A stretch of 64,000 nt of DNA from the NCBI GenBank assembly GCA_914767715.1, contig OU612068.1, positions 15,562,001 to 15,626,000 on the forward strand. The letters run 5' to 3'. A program made the translations under genes and the position numbers. Below, piece after piece: positions 12,962-24,001 of the stretch. Each line of letters starts with the position of its first letter. The first letter of the stretch is position 1. Origin of the DNA: Membranipora membranacea. Taxonomy: Eukaryota > Bryozoa > Gymnolaemata > Cheilostomatida > Membraniporidae. The notes beneath the pieces are model-generated. The model did not search any database and was not told the origin of the DNA. It was given only the letters and a program-made list of their open reading frames with translations.

Positions 12962-14056
12962 ATGAGTGAGGACAACATGGCTACTGCAGGCGAACTATTA
13001 CCATCAAGTTCAAGGGATGATACACAACCCCAAGGGGAATACGCGGAGACAGTAACTGACCTCCAAATAGAAAGTGGATTATCACAGTCTGATGATGTTA
13101 GCAGGCGCAGCAAGGCTTTGGTGGAAGAACTGCTTACTCAGATCTCAGAGCAAATCCAGCGTGAGAAGTTTGTAGCTGAGATGAACAATCTAGACTGGTG
13201 CTATATTGATTGGCAAGTGGAGGACGTAGCCGAAACAATGAGAAGAATGGGTATCAATGAGCAAAAACAGCTGGATGGTGAGACAAAGATATTTTACAGC
13301 GACTGTGAGGCTGAAATGAGTAATAGGATCAAGGAATACTCAGATGAGTTACTGACCTGGACTTTCATCAGCTGTCCGACCACCAACAGCCATATGATAA
13401 AAAGAATAGCCATCGGCGAGGGAGAAAACAATGTGAGAATAATACAAATGCTTGACCTCTCACAAACTGAGGACATTCTCACTGACAGGTTAGGAGAGTT
13501 CTGTGTTGTAGAAGGTGGTAGCAATAATCCAGGAGCAAGTAGAACTGTTACAAGCCTTGTAGTTTTTGGCGCCCCAGATGAGAGACATGCTATCACATAT
13601 GATGATGAGAAACTCATGAGATGGATCGTTGATAGCAAAAGAGCTGACAAATCTAGTATAGCTGAAATAACCCAATCTATGAGAATTGATGGCAAAAATT
13701 TATTCCACCAATGCGCAATTGCGAACAGCCCAAACATTTTGCAGTATTTACGCACAATACTCAGTAAAGGCTGTTTAACCGCATCGCTGAAGGAGGAGGA
13801 TGGGAATGGCAACACACCAATACACCTGGTAGCACAATATAGGAATTCAGCTGCTCTGCACCAGCTACTCAGTGCTTTGGATAAGAACAATCTCGAGCAA
13901 TTGTTAGATAAACCGAACAGCCAACAACAAACAGTACACAAGATGGTACAGGATGAAATCAACAACAAAGAGGTTAAATCTATTATCGAATGTAAGTTTA
14001 AGGGAATCACTATTAATGTTGTGAAAAACCTGTTGGGTGGTGGTATGATGACCTGA
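12962..14056 (+). CDS. Ankyrin-repeat protein, 364 aa, single exon
   Basis: This is an uninterrupted ORF from an ATG. It is followed within 10 bp of the stop by an AATAAA-type signal, which favours a real 3' end. Residues 1-60 are polar and probably disordered. Residues 45-130 are helical and charged. The C-terminal third carries ankyrin-like repeats: DGKNLFHQCAIANSPNILQ around residue 240, and the canonical GNTPIHLVAQYRNSAALHQL around 280-300. The N-terminal two thirds match no family I recognise. Ankyrin repeats bind other proteins; the partner is unknown. A strong GTAAGT at 13992 could act as a donor, but splicing it to the acceptor at 14327 gives an early stop, so I keep the single-exon model. 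The TPR-like gene starts 300 bp downstream on the same strand, and a shared transcript cannot be excluded. Confidence 0.72.
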   Translation: MSEDNMATAGELLPSSSRDDTQPQGEYAETVTDLQIESGLSQSDDVSRRSKALVEELLTQISEQIQREKFVAEMNNLDWCYIDWQVEDVAETMRRMGINEQKQLDGETKIFYSDCEAEMSNRIKEYSDELLTWTFISCPTTNSHMIKRIAIGEGENNVRIIQMLDLSQTEDILTDRLGEFCVVEGGSNNPGASRTVTSLVVFGAPDERHAITYDDEKLMRWIVDSKRADKSSIAEITQSMRIDGKNLFHQCAIANSPNILQYLRTILSKGCLTASLKEEDGNGNTPIHLVAQYRNSAALHQLLSALDKNNLEQLLDKPNSQQQTVHKMVQDEINNKEVKSIIECKFKGITINVVKNLLGGGMMT

Positions 14057-14351
14057 TAAAAAAATAAAACTGCTGAGATACACATATGTTTGTGGTTTGT
14101 TATCTTCCCCTATAGGGGAGTATCGAACTCTTCGCAATCACTTTACGCATTATACTTTACTTATTTCTATTAAGAGTTATTGACACAGAAAATATTATAT
14201 TCCCTCAAGGAGTAAGTAATATGAAAATTAAAAGCGCCAATGTATGATCAGAAAGAGTTTTTAACAGTTTCCCATTGAAACCCTTGCATGAAAATAACTC
14301 TATCTAGCTTTAAATTTAGATCACAGACAACTGCGGGAAGATGATCAGTTG

Positions 14352-16056
14352 ATGGAATTCTTTGACACCTTCGAATTCAGTTTGTTTGCTTATGAGCTCA
14401 GACCTGACCGGGAGAAAATTGTCCACGGGCGTGTAGAATATCATCGACCTGTTAACGATCCAGGCGCTAAGAGAAATGTTAATCTGGATGCTGCAACATG
14501 CTTGCTGATAAATGATACGGCTAAGGCTAAGGAACTGATTGATAGAGCGATAGAGATAGCACCAGATGATGTTCACACATGGTGCAACAAAGGGAAATAT
14601 GCTCTTCTCATGGGTGACCAAGATCGAGAAAATCGTCGGGAGGCAATAAATGCTGCCTTTCAGGTACTCGACCTGCTGACAAGCAAGACCATCCTCCCTA
14701 AAATGAAGGCTAAGATTGAGTATGCTTACTTCATAGCCGAAGCAAACAGAGGGGTGAAGGACAGAGAAGAAAGCATCAGGATTTTCCAAGAATGCATGAT
14801 GGATTTAGAACCATATACGGAGCCCACCATGGTCAGTCTGAAGGCCTATTGCAGCTACTATTATGCAAAGACACTAGTGAGAACCCTCAAGTCTGACGAC
14901 AGATATAACAAATCTTCTGAAAGCATCCGTGATATGCTACACTATGCATTCGATCAGATCGCATTGTTGGACGAATGGGCCAAAGCTACTGATAGTGAGG
15001 AATATACAGCCGACATGTGGCTATGGCTTGCTGAGGTTCAATTTTTACATTTAGGAGGTGATTCTCAAAAAAAAGAAGTTGAGGAGTTCAAACAACGTAC
15101 TGGCTATGAAAATATTGAACCAGAAACATGTCTTGAAAAGGCAACAGAAATAGCGGAAAACAATGAAGAGAAAGTCGAAGGCAAAATAAGAGTGCATATA
15201 GCTCGAAATATTTTGAAATTGGCCTATGACAATTACGACAAAGAGCGCAGGCTATACTTCTTGAACAAAGCCCAACAAGACTGCGAATGGTGGATAGAGA
15301 ACTATTACTGGACTTTTGAGAGCGCAAACACTAGTGCACAAGCTTTGTGGCAGCAATGGTGCACAGAGATTTACTTTGAGTGCAATGATCTTGTTAAGGA
15401 AACATTTGTCAATGTTAGAGGAGGTCGAATGAAAATCGGTAAGTATGATATGATTGCATGTTGTGAAGAATTGTTCCTGCACATCATCTGAACACAAATT
15501 TCCCTCCATGCTGTCACTAATGTATACGAATCCTACAGGCTCAGATTTAAGTCAGTTGCTTCAATAATGAATCAATTAGCATTTTTTTTTCATCACCTTT
15601 TTAGTGCACGATAAATACGGCTTAGAGTATGTCTCTAAAGATTTCTATCACCCGAGAATCAAGTTGGACCGAATTCCTCTCAGCATCACCAAGAAGTATC
15701 TTTCTAAAGCCAAGGCACACTTGGACACCTTGATGGACAAACCCGATGGTTGGTCAACCAATGGGGCTAAATACGCGAAGATTATGTTCCTCCTCGATGA
15801 GCACAATAATGATGGTCGGAACATAAATGAGGCGTTCCAAAAGGCCCATGAGAAGTGTAGTCCGGGTAAATGGAAAACTAAAGTAGCAGAGGAATGTGGT
15901 CTCTACTTTGCATGGATAGGGAATCATAGGATGGCAAAATTGTGGTTCGATCTGGCTGTGGAAGAATATGAGAAAGAAACCTGTGATAAAAGATACAAAC
16001 CATTAACAGGTTTCAGATGTTTAGGAATTTTGAGACGAGGCCAAAGCTTTTTCTAG
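14352..16056 (+). CDS. TPR-like helical-repeat protein, 512 aa, two exons
   Basis: Exon 1 is 14352-15438 (donor GTAAGT) and exon 2 is 15605-16056 (acceptor TTTTTTAG); phase 1 matches across the junction. The protein is almost entirely helical. A TPR-like unit is seen near residues 50-90 (AKELIDRAIEIAPDDVHTW), with further repeats around DREESIRIFQECM, YCSYYYAKTLVRTL and MWLWLAEVQFLHL. The layout resembles IFIT-type or other TPR scaffolds, but I cannot assign a family. The frame stays open upstream of the chosen ATG as far as an acceptor at 14326 (TCACAG), so the true start may lie in an upstream exon. A cryptic donor near 16007 could join an exon at about 16344-16407, replacing the last residues; this is weakly supported. 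Confidence 0.72.
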
Positions 16057-19000
16057 CTAAAACAGCACCCATATATATATATATATATATATACCTTGTC
16101 TTGTACTGATGTGTGAGCAATTTAGAGTCTTTTTCTGAGGGCTATTTTACGCTGGATGTATAATTGGACATACCTAGTGTCACTTTACTACCCTACTTTC
16201 CAGCTTGTTTTCCTTATTTAGTAGCTTTTATATCTTAAAGTATGAAAACATCTGACATGACACTCTGTGTAGCTATGTCATATCAGATTAGCTTAAGTTT
16301 ATCTTTTATTCTTCAAAGGTGATAGTTTCATTTTTTTGTGCAGTGCAATCGCAGGGATCAGTCCAGACCTTACAAGACCACCATGTGCTTTCTGTTCACT
16401 GAAAGGTAATGTTGTTTTAAAAGGGAATGGTGGGTGTTCTACCTACAAGTTATTGTACTGTTTTGTTTATCATCATTTCAGAGCTCCTGTCACTTATCAA
16501 TCTTGCTCACAATTTTAAAATCCTACGTATATTTAAACATTTTCCTCTCATTTACTTCCTTTTTCGATGTATTTTTCTGCTATTTATCCTAATCTTTACT
16601 ACTATTTTGCACATAATGGAAAACCTCCTAGACCTACCAGATTTATGCCAACAGGCAGACATGTGCAGTGCCAAGAAAATTGATTAATAATAATCAATTT
16701 TCTTTCCAAGCACATATCCCGCTTTTGCCTATTGTCTGCCAAATTAAAAATATATTTATATGTATAAAATGACACAATTATTCTCATTGATTTATTGATC
16801 GATCGATTGTATTGCTATTGCTATTGCTAACTGTAAAAGTTGTGAGAAAAAGGTTGCCCCCTTGAATGCCATCAGTATGAGATATTTCTCCTGGGGGTCT
16901 GACTCTCCAACCATCGTCATCGTTTAATCGAAAATAGACCCTCCCCCCCCCCCCCCGACACAATGATATCACAGCACGCCAGCTGTAACCCCTAAGCAAT
17001 AAATTGCTTTTACACATGATACAGTACCATTGAATCGATAATAACTGTATGTTTGCCCCAGTAACAACAATGATGATAGACTCTGGATTTAGCTTTGTCA
17101 CACGGCCAATTTATTGTAACCACGTGCCAAGGCTAAAATGGATGTCTATCGATATCTGTAAGGTTTTTGTATTCTTCCCCTTGGAGTTATCTCCATATAC
17201 AAATAGGAAGGATTACTCCACTCATCAAAGGCAAATTTTTTTGTCAAAATGACGCCCTCCCTGATGACACGAGGCTCAAACTTATTGCGATTTGGTGTAT
17301 CATGTTGATAGTTTTACAAACTTTTTACCTGCTCTGGCCACATATTTCTGGTGTGTGATGTTTTGTGGTAGAGAAGGTTAAGCAGCTCTGAAGGCTATAC
17401 CCTGGCATAGAAACAGCGAAAATAGAATGTACCTCTAACAGTTGAAGATAAAGCAACACTGAGCGGGGGGGGGGGAGGGATTATCTGATTTGTATGGCCT
17501 CTCTGACTGAATAGTGAATGGCATGAAAGTTCCATTGCCCGAATGGCTGCAAGCAAGGTTTTTCAATTTTCAAACACAATGTTTGAACAAGGCATGCAAA
17601 AATATCTCACATGCAGCCTTTGAACCCTAAAACTATGTGTCATTATGCAACCAAGTTGCAAACCTCTCCGCTGTTTACGATTGTACTGACCCTCGGATAT
17701 TTACCTTCTGTCTGAAACTACATTTGTATGATATTTTGTTTGGATATCATCAGACAATCATTGTCTCCAAAGCTCTCATCTTCTGAGAACTCTTGAAATA
17801 GTTTTGGTAGTCAATATCTAAAAGTGAAAATTACATTATAGATATGATCAAGAGTGGGACAAGCCTGCCGAACATGAATCATACAGTAAACTGAAATCCT
17901 ATCCCGATTTGTTTGTGATACAAGCTTGAGCTGATGAGAAGCTTTAGTCTACACCATCAAATATTGGCATTCTAGTTGGGAGGACTTATGCAAAGTTATC
18001 TCTCCCACATAAAAAGTCCTGATAGCGTGAAGCGCAATCCGCATTTATAAACATGGTTATCTGCTTCATCCTAACAAATGTTAAGCAATGATAAATACAT
18101 TGTGACTACCTGTTAACTGTCCCCACCAATTACACCATTTCAGCCAAAAGCAAATTATTTTTGTTCATATAAAGCTGCCTTTATGTGCAAAAATTCGAAC
18201 TTAGGCAGAATCTGTCCGCGGTAGTCTTAAATGCTTGGAGGTTAATAGTCAAATCATTATGCACATTTTCTTAACACTATCGGATTAAGTTTGGAGACCT
18301 TGTGATCATTTCGACACAATCAGTCCCAGAGATCCCAGCATAATAGAAATTTGAATGGCTACAATCCGGTTGATATGATAACAAGAAAATGTTGTAGATA
18401 AGAGAATAAAAACCTACAAAATAATTTCACTCCTGAATGGGTTATTGACACACACAAGGTAATGTTGTTTCTCACCCATGAATGCAACGCTGCTTCTTGA
18501 TTAACTGACTGGCCACTAGTTTATTTTTCATCTAAAAGCTTGAGTTTTGGTTTTTACATTTTTTTTATATCTTTTTAATTAGGTTCTGATCTTTGTGCTC
18601 AACAAATTATTACAATTGCAATGCTTAATTTATCATTGGGTGGTAAAATAAGGAAAGTAGCTCGCTTGGGGTGTCTTTGATCTCTTTGAAGAACAAGGTT
18701 ATTTTTAAAACTAGGAGTGATGTGATACGATAGAAGGCATAAAGAGAGCTAAAATATATCAGAAGACTCGGCAGTGGCAATGGCAATGTACATCATGGGA
18801 ATAAAGTATTTGATAAATGACAGGATTATGATGTATATTTGCAAAATTTGTAGAGCTGATTTTTGTGTAAACGTTAAGTGAGTGTTGTCGAAATTTTGGA
18901 CTGATATTTAAGACAAATTGAATTCCATCTATGATGTGGCAATGTATGAAATGAAAATAAAATTGCCTGCCTGAATGTGTGGTAAAAAATGTTCTTCACA

Positions 19001-19200
19001 ATTTTATCAAATTGGTATTTTTTTGTATTTTGGTTTTTATATTCAATATGATAATCAAATGACAGCCAGTCATTAATGGTAAATCTGAATAGTTTAGAAG
19101 ATTGTAATAGATTAAGATAAAGATAGAGATTGTAATATTTTAGAATTTTAAATCAAACTTGTGCTTTGAATTTCCAAAAATAAGGTAATGCAATATCAAA
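16057..19200. other. Intergenic stretch without a confident gene
   Basis: It contains (TA)n at about 16070-16093, poly-C at about 16939-16955 and a poly-G run near 17465-17475. An exon-like block at 16344-16407 has an acceptor and a GTAATG donor and might be an alternative last exon of the TPR-like gene. No other coding structure is seen. Confidence 0.5.
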
Positions 19201-19220
19201 TAAGGCTTATTGTTGGAGTA

Positions 19221-19231
19221 ATGACTTGGCA
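19221..19231 (+). promoter_or_regulatory. Antioxidant-response-element-like site, GST gene 1, distal copy
   Basis: The sequence ATGACTTGGCA fits the RTGACnnnGC consensus bound by Nrf2/CncC-Maf dimers. It is the first of three identical cores spaced about 100 bp apart upstream of the gene. The factor is inferred from the consensus only. Confidence 0.55.
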
Positions 19232-19320
19232 GTTTTTGCACAATCAATTCAATTGCATGCTTGTGATATTATTTACTTAGAGTCTGAATATGATGACGGA
19301 TGAGTAGCCAGCCGGATGCC

Positions 19321-19331
19321 ATGACTTGGCA
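19321..19331 (+). promoter_or_regulatory. Antioxidant-response-element-like site, GST gene 1, middle copy
   Basis: A second ATGACTTGGCA, exactly 100 bp after the first. It also matches RTGACnnnGC. The flanking sequence differs from the other copies except for a short downstream A/T run. Confidence 0.55.
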
Positions 19332-19416
19332 ATTTTGTATCAACAGTCCTCCAAAATGTCCTGGGGAAGGTGTGGTACGTATTGTATAGATACGGAATGT
19401 GACCTGTTTTTGAGGA

Positions 19417-19427
19417 ATGACTTGGCA
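19417..19427 (+). promoter_or_regulatory. Antioxidant-response-element-like site, GST gene 1, proximal copy
   Basis: A third ATGACTTGGCA, 79 bp upstream of the TATA box. Its 3' flank (GTTTATGCACAATCA) is shared with the distal copy, so these two probably arose by duplication. The equivalent site in GST gene 2 sits 76 bp upstream of its TATA box. Confidence 0.65.
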
Positions 19428-19495
19428 GTTTATGCACAATCAGCTCCATACTCCGATCACGCTGTTCTGATTGTTCTATATTTACACAGGGATAG

Positions 19496-19503
19496 TATAA
19501 ATA
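19496..19503 (+). promoter_or_regulatory. TATA box of GST gene 1
   Basis: TATAAATA lies about 80 bp upstream of a splice donor (AAAAG|GTAAGT at 19584) that would end a non-coding first exon. Transcription would start near 19525. Confidence 0.65.
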
Positions 19504-19524
19504 AGCTCCTAAATTCATTTCCTA

Positions 19525-19583
19525 GCCAGTTTATCTTAGTTGAAGTTACTCGGCTCTTCCCTGCGTGTTCACTCCATTAAAAG
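19525..19583 (+). other. Predicted non-coding first exon (5'UTR) of GST gene 1
   Basis: The 3' border is a consensus GTAAGT donor at 19584. The next exon begins at 20046 after ATTGCAG, 12 bases before the start codon. The 5' border is estimated from the TATA box. The same arrangement is seen in the second GST copy. Confidence 0.55.
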
Positions 19584-20057
19584 GTAAGTTATAACTATGT
19601 ATGTATTTTTAGTCCATATTTTAACATCGAGGGTGTAGTAGCCCAAGGACAATGATTTACTAAAGTAGTTATAGGTGTTTTATTTAGTTGTGATTGAGCG
19701 TGATCTACAGAAAATTCAAAAACGTAACTGATAGAAAAGGGGTGCAGGAATTTATGAATATCTGTGAGGTTTTGTTATTTTCCAAATCAACACACATACA
19801 TTTCATTACCTAATCTAATATTGCCTTTTTTCCTAAAAAGCTACAAACACTCGTAGGCTTCCCGATGGGGCAATCTTGTGACACAACAGCTGCCCGATAA
19901 TCCTGAACTATCAGAATAATTGAAGTTACATATGCTCACAAGATTCCCCCCCCCCCCCGGGGTAGCCAAAAGAAATCAATGCAGAACAATGTAAATATAT
20001 CGTAGTTGATGACTTAATTTCAAATTTGAACTTTTTTTATTGCAGTAGCGACTTATC

Positions 20058-21936
20058 ATGTCCGATACAATGAAGCTTACATACTTTGATGCTCGTGGAC
20101 GAGCAGAGATGGCCCGCTTTCTTCTTGTGAATGCTGGTGTTAAATATGAAGACGTGAGATTGAATGATGAGAAATGGCAGGAGCTCAAACCTAGTAAGTT
20201 AAGGGCAATATCCTTACCAGTTAATATTTCATGATAGAGAAGATTGTTAAAAGATGACCTACACAAATGACTAAAATAAATATGCAACTCAAGTGAGCTT
20301 GACATCTACACTGTCCTTCTTTGCAGATACACCAAAGGCAGCTCTGCCAATTTTCGAGCATAAGGGAAACATGCTGTGTGAGAGTATGGCTATTGCTAGA
20401 TATATCGCCAGAGAGACAAGTGAGTTTTCAATATAAATAACTCATTTTGAAAACAGGTTTGTCACTGGAGAGAGAGGAAAACTTAATCATTTGTTTGACA
20501 AACACAACTGATACGGACTTTCCCATCTGAGAATATGACCTTATCACAATATGTGACTTCTAGCTGGACTTGTAAACATAATTCAAAAACTCTTTCTTCA
20601 TTTCAAATAATTTTATTTAAAACTTTTGACAGACCGAGTTTGCCCCAAAGGCTCAATGGAAAATTGTGAAACTTGAGTTGTGAATGTTGACAGCATGCCA
20701 TATGATAATTGTTGCAGACCAGTATGGCAGTAATAATTACGAGGCAGCAGTGTGTGATATGATGATCGATAGTCAAGAGGAGGTCGTCAATGAAATCATC
20801 AAACTTATGTCTACCGCCAAGACAGAGGAAGAAAAGGTAAAGTGATATCAATGCTATAATCATAATGATATTGTTAAGTAAATTTATGAAGATTCTGACC
20901 ACAACTCAGCAAACTATCAACCATGTATTTGGTTTCTGTACTCCTATCCCTTGTAATTCCTAATTGTTACAATCATAAAAATACATTATGACTTCTCAAC
21001 GGTTTTGCAAAAGCTAAATAATATATGCACTGCTCCTGATTTAGAGGCAGCCTTTTGTTGCCTATATGTTGGGCAAACGCCCCAATCCCTTAAGTAGGTC
21101 AGTCACCTTTCCATGATAGTGACTCAGATTTCGATTCTCTGACATTACAACTCTGCATCAATGACCATGTTAAGGTTTTGCATTTGCAAAAATGCCAGCA
21201 AGTCATGTCAAACAAAAACAATTAATTGAGGGAGTAACCTGACAAGAAATGATTATCCTGAAAGTTAATTAATAAACAAAAGTGACATTGTTTTCCAGGC
21301 AGAAGCCATAAAGAAAGTGGAGACAACAGGAGCTAATGTAGATAAGCTTGTAGGCAAGCTGAAGAAAGGAAAGTTCATGCTCGGTGACAAGGTTTGTAAA
21401 ATTGTTATCTATAAGTGGAGGTGTAAGCTGTTTGTTCACCTTAACTTTTATCTCGGTAAGCAGATCTATCTAGGACTAAAGGATAGCTTTGGAATGGGTG
21501 GCGTTTGTAAGTTTGGATGGGACGTACCAGCCCAATTCATGCTCAGTCCAACCTCAAGAACATTTCCAATAAATCACTGTTATACTAGTCTTGGAAATAA
21601 ATCATGATCATCGAACTATAACTCCATACATGTAGGTAGTCATATTATTTGAATGTTGCATTGCATGCTGCTCAAAAAAATGCGGCCAATCCCGACAAAA
21701 GATTGGGCATGCGTGATCTAGCTAGATGGTAACCACCATAATAATCCTTGTCTGTGTTATTGTAGATCTCGATGGCTGATATTGCTCTGTTGACTGCCAG
21801 TGAGTTTATACTGATGGGATGCCCTGAACTAGATCTGTCAGCTAAATATCCAACCTGGAACAGCATTGTCTGTGGTGCCAAACAAGACGCCAACATTGCT
21901 AAGTGGCTCGAGACTAGACCAAAAACCAAATTTTAA
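20058..21936 (+). CDS. Sigma-class glutathione S-transferase (prostaglandin D synthase-like), copy 1
   Basis: Five coding exons: 20058-20193, 20327-20419, 20718-20836, 21299-21391 and 21766-21936, giving 203 aa, the usual length for sigma-class GSTs. The thioredoxin-fold N-domain starts MKLTYFDARGRAEMARFLL, with the catalytic Tyr at residue 9. The glutathione-binding LPIFEHKGNMLCESMAIARYIA follows, with cis-Pro and the E-S pair. The all-helical C-domain includes SMADIALLTASEF, the conserved N-capping box. The enzyme would conjugate glutathione to electrophiles in the cytosol; some family members isomerise prostaglandin H2. The gene is expressed from a TATA promoter with ARE-like sites, as expected for a stress-induced detoxification gene. 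Copy 2 follows about 2 kb downstream in the same orientation, with the same coding-exon lengths, showing tandem duplication. Confidence 0.93.
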
Positions 21937-23530
21937 ATTTTCATAAATAGTTCAAACAGCTGCATAGTGTACGACGACGCCGTTAGGTAATGCATTATCT
22001 CATTAAACAGGGGAAAAATATTTAGTTACCCTTTGCATCTTTTTAGTGCCTGGAGAATTTTTTGTTCTGAAGCCAAATTTTAATTGTTGTGCTCTGTTAT
22101 CTTCGCAAATAAAACATTCAATGTAATGCTATCAATAACACTTCATTACGCAAGAATGCAAAAATTCTAAGCTGAACAGAAAAGCTATTCTGAAGATTTG
22201 ACTATCTCTATAAATGTATTGGGTATACCAAGCCAGCGATCTGCTAGTAAAGGGAATACATTGATGGTTATAATTATAGAGTTAGTATATATAATAACTC
22301 AATAGCTATATTCATCAAGCTGCTATGGATGTGTTTTTTAATATCTATGATCAAAAACGCATAAACTTGTAGATTTTTTGCTATTGTTTCTTGCGTGATA
22401 CGTTGTAGTAGCGTGTAGTAGTAAGCTACCTTACTATAACATGTATCGACCAGATCTAATTACATGTGAACAGGTTTGACAGCATAGTAGGCCTAATATC
22501 TGATAAAAAATCAGCACTTAAATTATGCACTAAAGGGGATATGAACATTTTGGGATCATGATATCAGGGTAATGTTATGTACAATAGCAACTTTGTTATG
22601 ATAAATAATGACAAATCTTTCTTATTATCAGAAGACAAAATACTTAGTGGCATTATATTATATCCCAGAGTGCTAGAATTTTGCATCAACTTCATCCTCT
22701 TGTCGTTAAGATGAAAATATCTTCTTTTTTTCTACATATAGATGGGGGAGTGCTGTTATAGATGGGGGAGTGCTGTTATAGATGGGGGAGTGATGGGGGA
22801 GTGATGGGGGAGTGATGGGGGAGTGATGGGGGAGTGATGGGGGAGTGATGGGGGAGTGGTAGATGTGGGAGCTGTGCTGTTAAACATGTGCTTGCTAAAA
22901 TCATACCCAATCCCAAAAATGCTCCAAACTTATAATTATAATAAACTGCTACATGTGATAATGTTATGGTTTTGTCAGTTAATCTGAGACTTTCCTAAAT
23001 GCAGGCCTTGATAGAATACCTTATGCTACATCTACATCTTGGTGGTCAATTTTTCACCACTGGCAATTTCTTGCTGCATGTGCCAATGTATGATATACAC
23101 TGTTGCCACACGCCGATATAGCCTACATGCATAACAACTACATGTAGTTGTATTGTGAAATTTGGAACGCTGATGTCGCATTAAAAATTTCCATCCTATT
23201 TGCATCTCACAATATCTCAAAATCCTGAGTGCCATATTTTATCCAACATCATCCATGTAAGCACTGTATACTTGTCTGTATTGATCATAGACTATGTCTA
23301 TGGTATTGATCTTGAATATTCTCCTTGAGCTGTTTTGCCGTATTGGCCCTGTATGACATGACAGTTTTGTAGGATAAATCTTTTATTGTCCTACTTTATC
23401 ACCTGTTACACCTGAGTTCTAAACTATAATTTAGCTGATTTGAGGGTGGGATGGATTGGGCAAGCTGGCATACTGAAGGATTTTTATCTAACCAATATAT
23501 ATTACATTTTATTTGAACCGGTCGCATTAA
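21937..23530. other. Intergenic region between the two GST genes
   Basis: No gene is recognised here. It contains the 3' end of GST copy 1 (AATAAA at about 22109) and a G-rich minisatellite described separately. Confidence 0.5.
22740..22860 (+). repeat. G-rich minisatellite (GATGGGGGAGT units)
   Basis: Two to three longer units (GATGGGGGAGTGCTGTTATA) are followed by about seven tightly packed units of the form GATGGGGGAGT. Every unit holds a run of five G, so ten or so G5 runs lie on one strand within 120 bp. This is a strong G-quadruplex-prone sequence. Confidence 0.9.
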
Positions 23531-23535
23531 CTTTC

Positions 23536-23546
23536 ATGACTGTGCA
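23536..23546 (+). promoter_or_regulatory. Antioxidant-response-element-like site, GST gene 2
   Basis: ATGACTGTGCA matches RTGACnnnGC with different spacer bases from the sites of copy 1. It lies 76 bp upstream of the TATA box, almost the same distance as in copy 1. Confidence 0.6.
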
Positions 23547-23611
23547 TTTTTGCAGCTTTGCATGCATTGACATTGTTATCACACGATTGAGCTTTGTTTG
23601 CGCCACGGTCT

Positions 23612-23621
23612 TATATAAATA
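23612..23621 (+). promoter_or_regulatory. TATA box of GST gene 2
   Basis: TATATAAATA lies about 88 bp before a GTAAGT donor at 23700, which ends a predicted non-coding first exon (about 23645-23699). The layout parallels copy 1. Confidence 0.65.
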
Positions 23622-24001
23622 GAATTATCAAGTTAACAATATAACAGTCAATATATTACAGAGCTTGGCGCAACACACTACGCTACACTACACTACACGG
23701 TAAGTTAGCTGTGCACATTTTTTTATACATCTTTGCTATTCTAGTATTTTGCATGTATGATTGGAAAGTGAGTACTGACCTAATTTCTATGTGCAAGTGA
23801 CAAATATTACTGAGTCTGAATGTAATAGGGTGAGAGTCGTATTGCAAAATCTTTTCATTCCTTTACTGTGGGACTGACTTGACACTGGAGCAAGCGCCTT
23901 AACCAAAGGATAGAGGCTGACATGATCTCATAACTGTAGAAGATGCTCTAAGTCTGAAGCACTAGCTGTAACATGGACTGTCCTTTTTATGGTAGATAAC
24001 C

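Noticed and set aside
13294-14085. Minus-strand ORF of 263 codons
   Set aside because: It is antisense to the ankyrin-repeat CDS, rich in hydrophobic and Cys/Ser residues as expected for a shadow frame, and has no recognisable domain.
16344-16407. Additional last exon of the TPR-like gene
   Set aside because: The acceptor and frame are possible, but the required donor near 16007 is weak and the 16056 stop is already supported. I keep it as a comment only.
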